Positions 18,132 to 25,557 of a stretch of 64,000 bases of DNA are shown here, in pieces. The translations under genes were made by a program, and so were the position numbers. The notes under the pieces are model-generated. The model searched no databases and was not told the DNA's origin. It was given only the letters and a program-made list of their open reading frames with translations. Numbering within the stretch: the first letter of the stretch is position 1; each line of letters opens with the position of its first letter. This DNA comes from Thalassospira sp. MCCC 1A01148 (GTDB taxonomy: Bacteria; Pseudomonadota; Alphaproteobacteria; Rhodospirillales; Thalassospiraceae). The DNA lies in contig NZ_LPVZ01000001.1 of assembly GCF_001613795.1 (NCBI RefSeq), positions 1-64,000 on the forward strand. Reading direction: 5' to 3'.

Positions 18132-19049
18132 GTGCCATGTCGCGCATGTCCGAGGCCGTTCCCCCCGCATGTTTGGTTCGGCGTTTCCGCCGTTTTCCAT
18201 TATCTCGGACCGGCTTTCGCAGTCCTGCTTTTCCCGGTCGTAGGTGTGCTTGGCGTTGCCTGGTTCCGCATTGCTTCGGCAGCCCTGATCTTTGCACCGA
18301 TTACGAAGCCTTGGCGCACCTTCAAGAACGCGTCCCCCCGCGAGCGTATTCTGTTTCTTGCTCTTGGCGGCTGCCTTGCCGTGATGAACAGTTCTTTCTA
18401 TCTGGCACTTGACCGGCTCCCGATGTCGCTGGTTGCCGCCATTGAATTCGTCGGCACCATCGGGATCGCGCTGTGGGGTTTGCGCACCGGGCGCAACTAT
18501 CTGGCGTTCGCCCTCGCCGTCGTCGGTGTGGCGCTTCTGATCGACGTGCCATCGCTCATGGCGGCCGGCGGCCCTGCACTGATGTCTGATCTTCTGGGCC
18601 TGTTCTGGGCGGTGCTGAATGGCGCGCTTTTCGTTCTCTACATCATTCTCGGCCACAAGATTTCCGAAGGCGGCGCGTCCGGCGGGGTGGAGCGTCTGGG
18701 GGCGGCCATGACGGCGGCCTTCATCTTCGTAATGCCAATCGGCTACCTGCAAGCTCTCGAAGCCTTCGGCGCACCTTTGCTGGTGATGGCCGGGATTGGC
18801 GTGGGGATCTGCTCGTCTGTGATCCCCTATGTCTGCGATCAGCTCGCGATGGCCCGTCTGCCGCGCGCAAGCTTCGCCTTCCTGCTCGCCCTCCTGCCCG
18901 CATCTGCCACGATCATCGGTGCAATCGTCCTGCGCCAAATTCCAAGTGCGGTGGATGTCTTGGGCGTGGTCCTTGTCATGACAGGTGTCGCCGTTCAGAA
19001 ACCCGCACCGATGCCCGTCCCGGCGGAGCCGCAAGATCATACCGTTTGA
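18132..19049 (+). CDS. EamA/RhtA-type DMT exporter, apparent 5' frameshift
   Basis: Inner-membrane drug/metabolite transporter with about ten helices, probably exporting amino acids or related metabolites. From HVWFGVSAVFHYLGPAFAVLLFPVVGVLGVAWFRI onward the protein is a normal family member. The expected N-terminus (ATG at 18077, MTNQAPTKPV...MSRMSEAVPP) is in a different frame. It joins the main frame exactly if one C is removed from the C6 run at 18161-18166. As given, translation would have to start at the GTG at 18132 or a later codon and carry an odd leader (PCRACPRPFPP). This is a real indel, a slippage-prone phase-variable tract or a sequencing error. Divergent from the Lrp gene, its likely regulator. 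Confidence 0.8.
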   Translation: MPCRACPRPFPPHVWFGVSAVFHYLGPAFAVLLFPVVGVLGVAWFRIASAALIFAPITKPWRTFKNASPRERILFLALGGCLAVMNSSFYLALDRLPMSLVAAIEFVGTIGIALWGLRTGRNYLAFALAVVGVALLIDVPSLMAAGGPALMSDLLGLFWAVLNGALFVLYIILGHKISEGGASGGVERLGAAMTAAFIFVMPIGYLQALEAFGAPLLVMAGIGVGICSSVIPYVCDQLAMARLPRASFAFLLALLPASATIIGAIVLRQIPSAVDVLGVVLVMTGVAVQKPAPMPVPAEPQDHTV

Positions 19050-19071
19050 TCTGTCCCCAGCCCATCTCTTC

Positions 19072-19156
19072 CGTCATTCCCGCGAAGGCGGGAATCCACG
19101 ATGGGTGCAACGCTGTATGGATTCCGGGTCTGCGCTCCGCTTCGCCCGGAATGACG
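19072..19156. repeat. full-length 85-bp dispersed palindromic repeat
   Basis: Bounded by CGTCATTCC and GGAATGACG, so the whole unit is a large imperfect palindrome. Its left part is a hairpin (TTCCCGCGAAGGCGGGAA) and its right part runs ATTCCGGGTCTGCGCTCC into CGGAATGACG. A second full copy lies in the opposite orientation at 51076-51160, with partial copies at 17482-17523 and 33617-33676. Confidence 0.85.
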
Positions 19157-19172
19157 GTGCTGGCTACTGTGC

Positions 19173-19252
19173 GTTTCTCAACTGTCAGAACCCGTAGGCA
19201 TTGTTGCGAGGAACCAACTTACGGTGCGGAGTAGCGTGTCGTCACGCTGCTA
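19173..19252. repeat. degenerate copy of a structured repeat (second copy at 20703-20801)
   Basis: Shares TTTCTCA(A/C)CTGTCAGAACCC, then CCAACT(T/G)AC(G/A)GTGCGG and TCGTCA with the better-preserved copy at 20703-20801, in the same orientation. In this copy the CTGTCAG/CTGACAG pairing is broken. The two copies bracket the A/T-rich segment with the orphan membrane-protein gene. Confidence 0.65.
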
Positions 19253-19263
19253 TCCAGCGCAAC

Positions 19264-19383
19264 CAGTTAACGGTAAAGCCGAAGTTTGTGGATGAAGTTG
19301 CCAACATTATCGGCAGGCGACTGGAGCAAAGAGGACCGAGACGACCTCGCAAAAGCACTGAAGATTTGGAAGTTCAAAATTAA
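19264..19383 (+). pseudogene. possible C-terminal remnant of a transposase-like gene
   Basis: An open stretch ends with FVDEVANIIGRRLEQRGPRRPRK and a stop at 19381-19383. GRRLE followed by a basic RGPxRPRK tail resembles the C-termini of REP-associated tyrosine transposases as I recall them. Everything upstream of about 19264 is unrelated sequence, so at most a short 3' fragment remains. The stop codon overlaps the first TAAATCTGTCC motif. Only a profile comparison would settle the identity. Confidence 0.35.
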
Positions 19384-19401
19384 ATCTGTCCTCTTTTTTA
19401 G
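19381..19401 (+). repeat. TAAATCTGTCC motif, left inverted copy
   Basis: TAAATCTGTCCTCTTTTTTAG. The reverse complement of a near-identical motif (TAAATCCGTCCC) occurs at 20582-20611. The pair flanks the orphan gene at 19477-20511 in inverted orientation. Confidence 0.6.
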
Positions 19402-19476
19402 TGATTCCCCTTTTTTAAATTGCATACATTAAGGTGGAGCATACGCGGTCTCAAAAATTCGATCAGGGGGGAGACG

Positions 19477-20511
19477 ATGTTGAAATTGAAGAAGGCAACC
19501 GGGCGTGAGAAAGGGCTAGTATACATCAACATTGCCTTAGCCGTTGCAGGATTAGCTTTCATGGCTTTTCTAACTTTCAGTGTATTATCAGGCGATCAGC
19601 GGATGCTGCAAGCGCACCCCAGTTGGACAGCTGCATTTTGCCTTTTGGCCGGGTTCTTCGTTGTGAATTTATGTCGTGGTCGATCAGCCAAGTTCTGGAA
19701 ATGGATTGACCTACTCTGGATTTGTACTTTCCTAACTTCATTGCTGGCCACACTTTGGCTGCATCAACAAAGGGAGCTATGGACGGATTATCGTCAGAAG
19801 GTTTCTTTTTCTGTCAGGGAGCATTCGAATTTTCTCAGATTTTGGGACCATATTCATAGCAACTACTGCTCTGAAGAACCTGGTGATTATCTGGGTGCAT
19901 GCCTGATTATCCAGTCTCATGGTCAGTGGGTTAAGTTGTTTTCCCGAACAGAAGATCATTTCACTGCGTTTGTACAGAAAGAGAAGAACTGGGAGAACCC
20001 AGGTGCGCCGGACGATTACTCTGAAATCTTGCCGGTCGCCGAATACTACGGAGAGAGCAGCCAAACCGCGATCAGCTTAGACCTCGATATGCTGTTGAAG
20101 CAGCTTGGCGACGTTGCTCAACAGGTCGAAGACTTGGATAAAGAAGGTTTGGTATTTCCACTGAAGCTGGACCAAAGTGGATTTGATCTCTTGGAAACAC
20201 GCTTAATTGAGATGGGATTAAGGTTTCAAGTAAGTGCAGCAGAGCTTCACGGAAACACTGATCAGCTTCCTGCCAACTGGTTGAAAGTACGAAACCTAGC
20301 AGACATGGTTTATACAGTGCAGCGGTCACTTGAGAGCCTTGACAACCTCTCAGAATTTTATGAACAGGAACTTAAAGACCAAATACCAGTTTCCCAAGTC
20401 ACCCCACTGCTCTTTGCTTGTTTCGTCTTCCCATTTCGGGTTGGGAAATCGTTCTACGACATCGCGGTTGAGAGGGACAAAGAAAAAGAAAATACTCCCA
20501 TGCCGTCTTGA
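19477..20511 (+). CDS. unrecognised membrane protein in A/T-rich island
   Basis: I do not recognise this 344-residue protein. Three hydrophobic segments are near the N-terminus (about 14-36, 48-63 and 73-93). A long soluble middle region (about 95-310) has acidic, helix-prone stretches such as LDMLLKQLGDVAQQVEDLDKEG, and one more hydrophobic segment is near the end (TPLLFACFVFPFRVG). The soluble part contains several cysteines. The ATG at 19477 follows a clear GGGGGGAG ribosome site. Its base and codon use is visibly more A/T-rich than the neighbours, and it lies between inverted TAAATC(T/C)GTCC motifs and an imperfect structured duplication. This points to horizontal acquisition. No homologous function can be assigned from sequence alone. 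Confidence 0.8.
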   Translation: MLKLKKATGREKGLVYINIALAVAGLAFMAFLTFSVLSGDQRMLQAHPSWTAAFCLLAGFFVVNLCRGRSAKFWKWIDLLWICTFLTSLLATLWLHQQRELWTDYRQKVSFSVREHSNFLRFWDHIHSNYCSEEPGDYLGACLIIQSHGQWVKLFSRTEDHFTAFVQKEKNWENPGAPDDYSEILPVAEYYGESSQTAISLDLDMLLKQLGDVAQQVEDLDKEGLVFPLKLDQSGFDLLETRLIEMGLRFQVSAAELHGNTDQLPANWLKVRNLADMVYTVQRSLESLDNLSEFYEQELKDQIPVSQVTPLLFACFVFPFRVGKSFYDIAVERDKEKENTPMPS

Positions 20512-20581
20512 AGCGATCGAAGCATTCATTGAGGATAAAGTTCGACGGTGAGCACAGAAGAGTAGATCGTGCTCGTCAGCA

Positions 20582-20611
20582 CAAAGGGACGGATTTACTT
20601 TTCTTTTTTTC
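20582..20611 (-). repeat. TAAATCCGTCC motif, right inverted copy
   Basis: The plus strand reads CAAAGGGACGGATTTACTTTT followed by CTTTTTTT. Its reverse complement contains TAAATCCGTCCCTTTG, matching the left copy at 19381-19401 at most of 17 positions. It lies 71 bp after the orphan gene stop. Confidence 0.6.
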
Positions 20612-20620
20612 GTTAAGAAC

Positions 20621-20655
20621 AAAAAAAGACCGGCATCGAAAATCGAGCCGGCCTT
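20621..20655 (-). terminator. rho-independent terminator for argE
   Basis: Read on the minus strand: AAGGCCGGC, a TCGATTTTCGA inner part, GCCGGTCTT, then a T-run. It lies about 150 bp downstream of the argE stop, in the correct orientation. Confidence 0.8.
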
Positions 20656-20671
20656 GAGTTTGGCTTGCTTT

Positions 20672-20695
20672 GATCACATCGGGGGGGATGTGATC
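20672..20695. other. perfect 9-bp inverted repeat with G6 loop
   Basis: GATCACATC-GGGGGG-GATGTGATC. It is located between the structured repeat and the argE terminator, hence probably in the argE 3' untranslated region. It could be a mRNA-stabilising stem or a protein-binding palindrome. Confidence 0.6.
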
Positions 20696-20702
20696 GGGAG
20701 TT

Positions 20703-20801
20703 TCTCACCTGTCAGAACCCCGTTGATGCAGCATCGGGTTGGGAGACATTCTGCTGCGGGGCGCCAACTGACAGTGCGGGTGGCGCATCGTCATGGTGAG
20801 A
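20703..20801. repeat. structured repeat next to argE stop (copy of 19173-19252)
   Basis: Nested pairing is visible: TCTCACC (20703-20709) with GGTGAGA (20795-20801), CTGTCAG (20709-20715) with CTGACAG (20768-20774), hairpin AACCCCG...CATCGGGTT (20716-20740), and alternative GCGCCA/TGGCGC (20761-20786). It is immediately downstream of argE on the minus strand and may be a 3' UTR structure or a REP-like element. Confidence 0.6.
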
Positions 20802-20803
20802 TA

Positions 20804-21982
20804 TCAGGCCGCGATGGCCTGATCCGTTAACGCCTCGAGGAACTCCAGACATTCCTCGATCTGCGAAATTTCAATGAACTCGTTGGGCTTGTGGGCCTGT
20901 CGGATGCTGCCCGGACCGCAGATGATCGACGGGATGTTGCCCTGCTTTTCAAATACGCCCCCTTCGGAGCCATATGACACCTTGCCCGAAATTTCCGGGA
21001 TGATGTTGCTGACATAGGAAAAGGCGTCCGCATCCGTGCAATCACCCATGCCCGGATAGGAAAAGATCTTCTCAAAGCTAAACCCGGTATCGTCCGCCTT
21101 GGCCTTCATCTCCGCATCCAGGGTATTCATGATGGTCTGTTGCAGACCGGCAATCACGGCTTCGGCGTCATGGTCGGGCAGATGGCGAATTTCAAAGGTG
21201 AACTCGCAATATTCCGGGGTGACGTTGGTTGCCGTCCCGCCACTGATCGTCGTGGTCAGCATCGTGCTGTGCGGCACGGTGAAATCTTCGTCAAACGGGC
21301 CGTTTTCTTCGAAATCACGGGCCTGCTCGGCGATCAGGTTAATCGCGCGTGATGCATATTCGATGGCATTGACGTGATTGGGCGCAAAGGAACTGTGTCC
21401 GGCCGTACCCGTGACACCGACCCGCATGGAATATTTGCCCTTCTGGCCGTTAATCACCTTCATGTCGGTCGGCTCGCCAATGACGGCCAGACGCGGCGGG
21501 GTCTCCATCGCGGCCAGATGGTCGACCATCGATCCGACACCGATGCAGCCGACTTCCTCGTCATAGGACAGGCAAAGATGGAACGGGATTTCAAGATCAC
21601 GTTTGACCAGTTCCGGGATCATCGCCAGCGCACAGGCTGAAAAGCCCTTCATGTCCGCCGCACCCCGACCATAAAGCTTGCCATCCCGCTCGGTCAGCTC
21701 AAACGCCGGGCTTACCCAGGTGGTCTCAAGCGCTGGCACCACATCGGTATGACCCGAAAGTGCAATGCCCGGCACCCCTTTGGGACCAATGGTCGCCAGA
21801 AGGTTGGCCTTCTGTCCGGTTTCGTCATGGAACAGGGTCGACTCAATGCCATAATCGGCGAGATAGTCGCGGACGAAATGGATCAGACCAAGATTGGAGT
21901 TTTTGCTGGTCGTGTCGAACGCCACCAGTTTGCCAAGCAGATCAATGGCATTGTGGAGACGCGACATGTTTGGTTTGGACAT
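20804..21982 (-). CDS. argE: acetylornithine deacetylase
   Basis: M20 zinc amidohydrolase, 392 residues, which converts N-acetylornithine to ornithine and acetate in arginine biosynthesis. Metal-site motifs are SGHTDVVPA (His, Asp), [10 protein letters not shown] and [10 protein letters not shown] (Glu-Glu base and ligand), with the lid/dimerisation domain at about 180-295 ([16 protein letters not shown]). The length and the [15 protein letters not shown]-terminal block match alphaproteobacterial ArgE rather than DapE. It stands alone on the minus strand, flanked on both sides by palindromic elements. The upstream one begins two bases before the start codon. An ATG 15 bp inside is an alternative start. 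Confidence 0.92.
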   Translation of the reverse strand: MSKPNMSRLHNAIDLLGKLVAFDTTSKNSNLGLIHFVRDYLADYGIESTLFHDETGQKANLLATIGPKGVPGIALSGHTDVVPALETTWVSPAFELTERDGKLYGRGAADMKGFSACALAMIPELVKRDLEIPFHLCLSYDEEVGCIGVGSMVDHLAAMETPPRLAVIGEPTDMKVINGQKGKYSMRVGVTGTAGHSSFAPNHVNAIEYASRAINLIAEQARDFEENGPFDEDFTVPHSTMLTTTISGGTATNVTPEYCEFTFEIRHLPDHDAEAVIAGLQQTIMNTLDAEMKAKADDTGFSFEKIFSYPGMGDCTDADAFSYVSNIIPEISGKVSYGSEGGVFEKQGNIPSIICGPGSIRQAHKPNEFIEISQIEECLEFLEALTDQAIAA

Positions 21983-21983
21983 T

Positions 21984-22254
21984 TTAAAGCATGTTCCATT
22001 TAATGTACATCATTTTGCCGGAGACAGTCTTCTGTCCGGCAAGGAAAAGGCCCGCAGGGCGTAGTGGGGCTACGTTCAAGGGTTTTGACGCTGCGGGGCG
22101 GAAGACTGTACCGGCCCGCAGGGTTTGATTTTGGCGGCGTTTCGCGGCGTTACACCGTTTGACCGATGCGCCGCATCGCTCTGCACGCCGTGCCTTGCCA
22201 TCCGACATGCCAAAATCAAACAAAATGCGGTAGATTAAATCGAACATGCTTTAA
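21984..22254. mobile_element. 271-bp nested-palindrome element (MITE-like or structured RNA)
   Basis: Bounded by 22-bp inverted repeats matching at 20 of 22 positions (21984-22005 against 22233-22254; core TTAAAGCATGTTC). Inside are two further palindromic domains. Domain 1 contains a hairpin TTGCCG...CGGCAA (22015-22042), which competes with ACAGTCTTC/GAAGACTGT (22024-22032 with 22101-22109), plus CCCGCAG/CTGCGGG (22051-22057 with 22091-22097) and CGTAG/CTACG inside it. Domain 2 has a perfect 12-bp stem TTTGATTTTGGC/GCCAAAATCAAA (22124-22135 with 22209-22220) enclosing CGATGC-GCC-GCATCG (22164-22178). No convincing coding frame and no obvious target-site duplication. It fills the gap between tctA and argE. 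Confidence 0.65.
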
Positions 22255-22268
22255 TCTTTTTGCTCGAT

Positions 22269-23771
22269 TTAATTCGCGGATGCGCTGTCGGCATTGCGGT
22301 TGTTGCGCCATTTCTTCCATTCGCGGCGAATGGTCAGAATGACGAACAGAACGGTCAGGGCAAAGAAGCCCCAGGAAATCCATGACTGGAAGAAGACGCC
22401 AAGATCACCGCGCGAAATCGCAAGCGACCGGCGCATATTGTCTTCAAACATCGGGCCAAGGATAAAGGCGATCAGGAACGGGGCTGCCGGGATGTTCAGC
22501 AACATCATGGCAAAGCCGACCACACCCATCACCAGAAGGACTGTGACATCAAACGGGCTGGCCCCGATGGAATAGATGCCATAAACGCACAGGATCAGAA
22601 TGCAGGGCAAAAGCAGCGTCTGGGGAATGCGCGAAATCTTGGTAAAGGCACCGGCTGTTGCCTTGCCTGCGATAAACAGGAAGACAGAGCTAAACAGGAT
22701 GCCGATAAACAGCGCATAGACATCGCCCAGATTGTTCTGGAACAGAAGCGGTCCCGGTGTCAGGCCATGGATCATGAACGCGCCCAGCATCACACCGGTA
22801 ATCACATCCCCCGGCACGCCAAGGGCCAGAAGCGGGATCATGGTGGCACCACAAGACCCGTTATTGGCGGACTCGGATGCGGCAATGCCTTCAAGCTCAC
22901 CCTCGCCGAACTTGTCACCGTTTTTCGACGTCCGGCGCGCTTCGCTATAGGAAAAGAAGGCGGCTGTCGACGGGCCAATGCCGGGGATCGCACCAAGGAT
23001 CACGCCAATGATTGATCCGCGGAAAATCGATTTGATCGACCCGCGAAACTCCGCAAGGGTCAGGCGGTTATCGCCAAGCTTCATCGCATCGTTGTTTTCT
23101 TCCGGGCGGAAGACAACCATCTTGATCAGTTCCGGCAGGGCAAACAGACCGATCAGAACCGGCACCATGCCAAGACCCGATTTCATGTCTTCGGAAAGCG
23201 CGAACCGATAAGATCCGTAAATATCCTCGCCCACGGTCGCCAGAAGCAGGCCAAGACAGGCCGAAATGATCCCCAGAACCAGCGAACGGCCCGAAATACT
23301 TGCCACGATGGTCAATGAAAACGCCATCAGCATGAAGAATTCCGGCGGTCCGACCCGCAGCGCAAAGGTCGCCAGCGGAATGGCCAGGAAGAACAGCGAA
23401 ATGTTCGAAATAAAGTCACCGATACAGCTTGATACCAGCGCGATATTCAGGGCCTTGCCACCCTTGCCGGCACGCGCCAGCGGATAACCGTCCAGCACCG
23501 TGCACGCGGCCGATGCCGTCCCCGGTGTCTTGATCAGAATGGCCGAAATCGACCCGCCATAGGTTGACCCTTTATACAGCGCCACCAAAAGCAAAATGCT
23601 GGTGACCGGCGGCAGGTAAAACGTAAAGGGCAGTGCCAGCGTCACGGCCATTGTTCCGGTCATGCCCGGAATGGCACCGATGATCACCCCGGCCCAGATC
23701 CCGGCAAACATCGCCAGAAAATTCGGAAGGGTCGCGACCGCCTCAAAGGCGTAAAGCAATTCATTCCACAT
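22269..23771 (-). CDS. tctA: tripartite tricarboxylate transporter, large membrane subunit
   Basis: 500-residue polytopic membrane protein (about 12 helices) that transports citrate-like tricarboxylates or other acids together with TctB and the binding protein TctC. Diagnostic TctA blocks are GAIPGMTGTMAVTLALPFTF and its internal repeat GAIPGIGPSTAAFFSYSEARR, KGSTYGGSISAILIKTPGTASAACTVLDGYP and ESANNGSCGATMIPLLALGVPGD. Minus-strand order is tctC, tctB, tctA with short gaps, so this is one operon. The stop codon is 14 bp from the palindromic element at 21984-22254. Confidence 0.95.
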   Translation of the reverse strand: MWNELLYAFEAVATLPNFLAMFAGIWAGVIIGAIPGMTGTMAVTLALPFTFYLPPVTSILLLVALYKGSTYGGSISAILIKTPGTASAACTVLDGYPLARAGKGGKALNIALVSSCIGDFISNISLFFLAIPLATFALRVGPPEFFMLMAFSLTIVASISGRSLVLGIISACLGLLLATVGEDIYGSYRFALSEDMKSGLGMVPVLIGLFALPELIKMVVFRPEENNDAMKLGDNRLTLAEFRGSIKSIFRGSIIGVILGAIPGIGPSTAAFFSYSEARRTSKNGDKFGEGELEGIAASESANNGSCGATMIPLLALGVPGDVITGVMLGAFMIHGLTPGPLLFQNNLGDVYALFIGILFSSVFLFIAGKATAGAFTKISRIPQTLLLPCILILCVYGIYSIGASPFDVTVLLVMGVVGFAMMLLNIPAAPFLIAFILGPMFEDNMRRSLAISRGDLGVFFQSWISWGFFALTVLFVILTIRREWKKWRNNRNADSASAN

Positions 23772-23789
23772 AACGTTCGGGGCTCTCGG

Positions 23790-24317
23790 TTAAAGTGTTA
23801 CGAGGTCAGAAAGGCTGAAAGACAACAGCTTGCCTTCGGGGAAGGGCGTGTGCGTGACCTTGGTAAACAGCAGATACAGCAAGACCGGGAAGATGATCGA
23901 AAGGCCGATCATCCAGAATTTGCGTTCGAAATTGCCCGTCATGATGAACAGCACGCCAAGCAACAACACCGTTGCCGGAACAAAACCGATCAGGGGCATG
24001 CCATAGACAAAGGCGGCAAACACGATCAAGACGCCAACAAAGCGCTGAATGTGGGTCTTGTTGCCAAGTACGCGACTGCCAAGACCTTCAACCTGATTGC
24101 GGCTGGCTTCGCGCATTTTGGGAAAGGCAAGAACAAGGGCAAGAACCCCCATCACCAGCCCGATCACCGCGACCACGCGCGGCCACATGTCAGGTGGCGG
24201 GGCAAAGCCCGGAATGAAAGACGGAACCTTCACATAGATCGGAATCAGAACGAACAGGATGACGGCAAAGAACACCGTGGCCACCAGTCCGGCATAGAAA
24301 TCGCGATTTTGGTTCAT
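23790..24317 (-). CDS. tctB: tripartite tricarboxylate transporter, small membrane subunit
   Basis: Small four-helix subunit of about 175 residues that completes the TctAB channel. Hydrophobic segments are at the N-terminus (FYAGLVATVFFAVILFVLIPIY), in PDMWPRVVAVIGLVMGVLALVLAF, in FVGVLIVFAAFVYGMPLIGFVPATVLLLGVLFIM and at the C-terminus (IGLSIIFPVLLYLLF). The C-terminal THTPFPEGKLLSF is a typical TctB ending. I prefer the ATG at 24317 (MNQNRDFYAG); a start six codons upstream is possible. It lies 18 bp before tctA. Confidence 0.9.
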   Translation of the reverse strand: MNQNRDFYAGLVATVFFAVILFVLIPIYVKVPSFIPGFAPPPDMWPRVVAVIGLVMGVLALVLAFPKMREASRNQVEGLGSRVLGNKTHIQRFVGVLIVFAAFVYGMPLIGFVPATVLLLGVLFIMTGNFERKFWMIGLSIIFPVLLYLLFTKVTHTPFPEGKLLSFSLSDLVTL

Positions 24318-24378
24318 GGTTCCGTCTCGCATCAAAAGTCTGAATTAAACGACGTTGGTAGGGTCGGGACCCTATCGC

Positions 24379-25374
24379 TTACTGGATGTAGCCAAACTTC
24401 TTGGCCATGCCGTTATAGAGCTCGTACTGGCTCTTGACGAAGGCGGCCGGGTCCTGATCACCAATGATCGAGGTCGAGCCACGCTTGGCGGCAAGGTCAA
24501 GCCACTGTTCGTCGGTTGCAACCTGACCCAGGATCTCGGTCCATTTCGCAACGACGTTTTCCGGAAGACCCTTCGGAGCATACAAACCGCTCCAGCCGCC
24601 AACCTGACCAGCCTGTGCATAGCCGAGTTCCTTGGCGGTCGGGACGTCCGGCAGTGCGGCCATGCGCTTGGGCGAATAAACCATCAGCGGACGCATTTTA
24701 CCGGCTTCGATGTGGGGCATCAGTGAACCGGCAGCAATGGCCAGGAAGTCAACGTGACCGCCAAGAAGGGCAGCAGCCAAAGCAGAGCCGCCTTTGTATG
24801 GCACGAGGGTGGAAGCGGTCAGCGGGTCAAGACCAACGTCAGACAGCAATGCCTGAACCGTAAAGCCGTCAATCGCGGTGGGGCCGGATGCGGCATAGGT
24901 GGTTGCACCGTTGCTGTCTTTGATTTTGGCAATCAGCTCGTCGATGTTCTGGATGTCGGAATTGGCGTTAACAGCCAAAATCATCGGGGTTGCTTCAAGC
25001 ATGCCAAGGAAGGTGTAGGCATCCCAGCCAACCGGGCTGTCGGTGTAAACAGCCGGATAAAGCGCCATGCCGACACGCGACAGAAGAAGGGTATAGCCAT
25101 CCGGGTCCGCTTCGGAAACAAAGCGCGCGCCATTCATGCCGCCATTGCCGGTTTTGTTGACAACAACGACCGGCTGCCCGCCGGTATACTTGTTTGCGGT
25201 CTCTGCCAGCGCACGGGCGGCCAGGTCAGATGCACCGCCAGCGCCATACGGCGCGACCAGCGTCACGGCCTTCTCGGGATAGGCATCGGCCTGGGCTGTG
25301 GAAATCATGGTTGTCGTTGCAAGGATGGCAGCAGCAATGCCGGCTGCTTTTTTGAGCTGTCGAAACATTTTCAT
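24379..25374 (-). CDS. tctC: tripartite tricarboxylate transporter substrate-binding protein
   Basis: Periplasmic Bug/TctC-type receptor, 331 residues. The signal peptide MKMFRQLKKAAGIAAAILATTTMISTAQA is followed by the mature start DAYPEKAVTLVAPYGAGGASDLAARALAE, a hallmark of the family. Later blocks are NKTGNGGMNGA, GGSALAAALLGGHVDF and MAALPDVPTAKELGY. The ATG at 25374 has a GGGAG ribosome site just upstream. First gene of the tctCBA operon, divergent from a LysR regulator. The substrate is an organic acid; which one cannot be read from sequence. Confidence 0.95.
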   Translation of the reverse strand: MKMFRQLKKAAGIAAAILATTTMISTAQADAYPEKAVTLVAPYGAGGASDLAARALAETANKYTGGQPVVVVNKTGNGGMNGARFVSEADPDGYTLLLSRVGMALYPAVYTDSPVGWDAYTFLGMLEATPMILAVNANSDIQNIDELIAKIKDSNGATTYAASGPTAIDGFTVQALLSDVGLDPLTASTLVPYKGGSALAAALLGGHVDFLAIAAGSLMPHIEAGKMRPLMVYSPKRMAALPDVPTAKELGYAQAGQVGGWSGLYAPKGLPENVVAKWTEILGQVATDEQWLDLAAKRGSTSIIGDQDPAAFVKSQYELYNGMAKKFGYIQ

Positions 25375-25491
25375 GTCTCCCTGGATGGTGGTGGCAGGAT
25401 TGCCGGAGCTCAGACGGGTTTTCACTCTGTCTTTTGTTTTTGTGCCTTCCTGCATAACCAAAGCATAACTGGTGACGCAAAAAATTAATTC

Positions 25492-25514
25492 CAGTATAAC
25501 TAAAATACATACTG
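25492..25514. promoter_or_regulatory. LysR-type binding site in tctC-lysR intergenic region
   Basis: CAGTAT-N11-ATACTG, a perfect 6-bp dyad with 11-bp spacing centred about 55 bp upstream of the LysR start. A second, looser dyad (ATAACTGG with CCAGTAT, about 25464-25497) overlaps it. The arrangement fits a LysR recognition plus activation site controlling tctCBA. Confidence 0.6.
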
Positions 25515-25557
25515 AAAGACCCGGTGCGGATGAAAGCCGAATGTCGGAGAGAGTGAT

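Noticed and set aside
21984..22247. 87-codon reverse-strand open frame between tctA and argE
   Set aside because: It coincides with the nested palindromes, is Arg/Cys-rich without a ribosome site, and is better explained as structured noncoding DNA.
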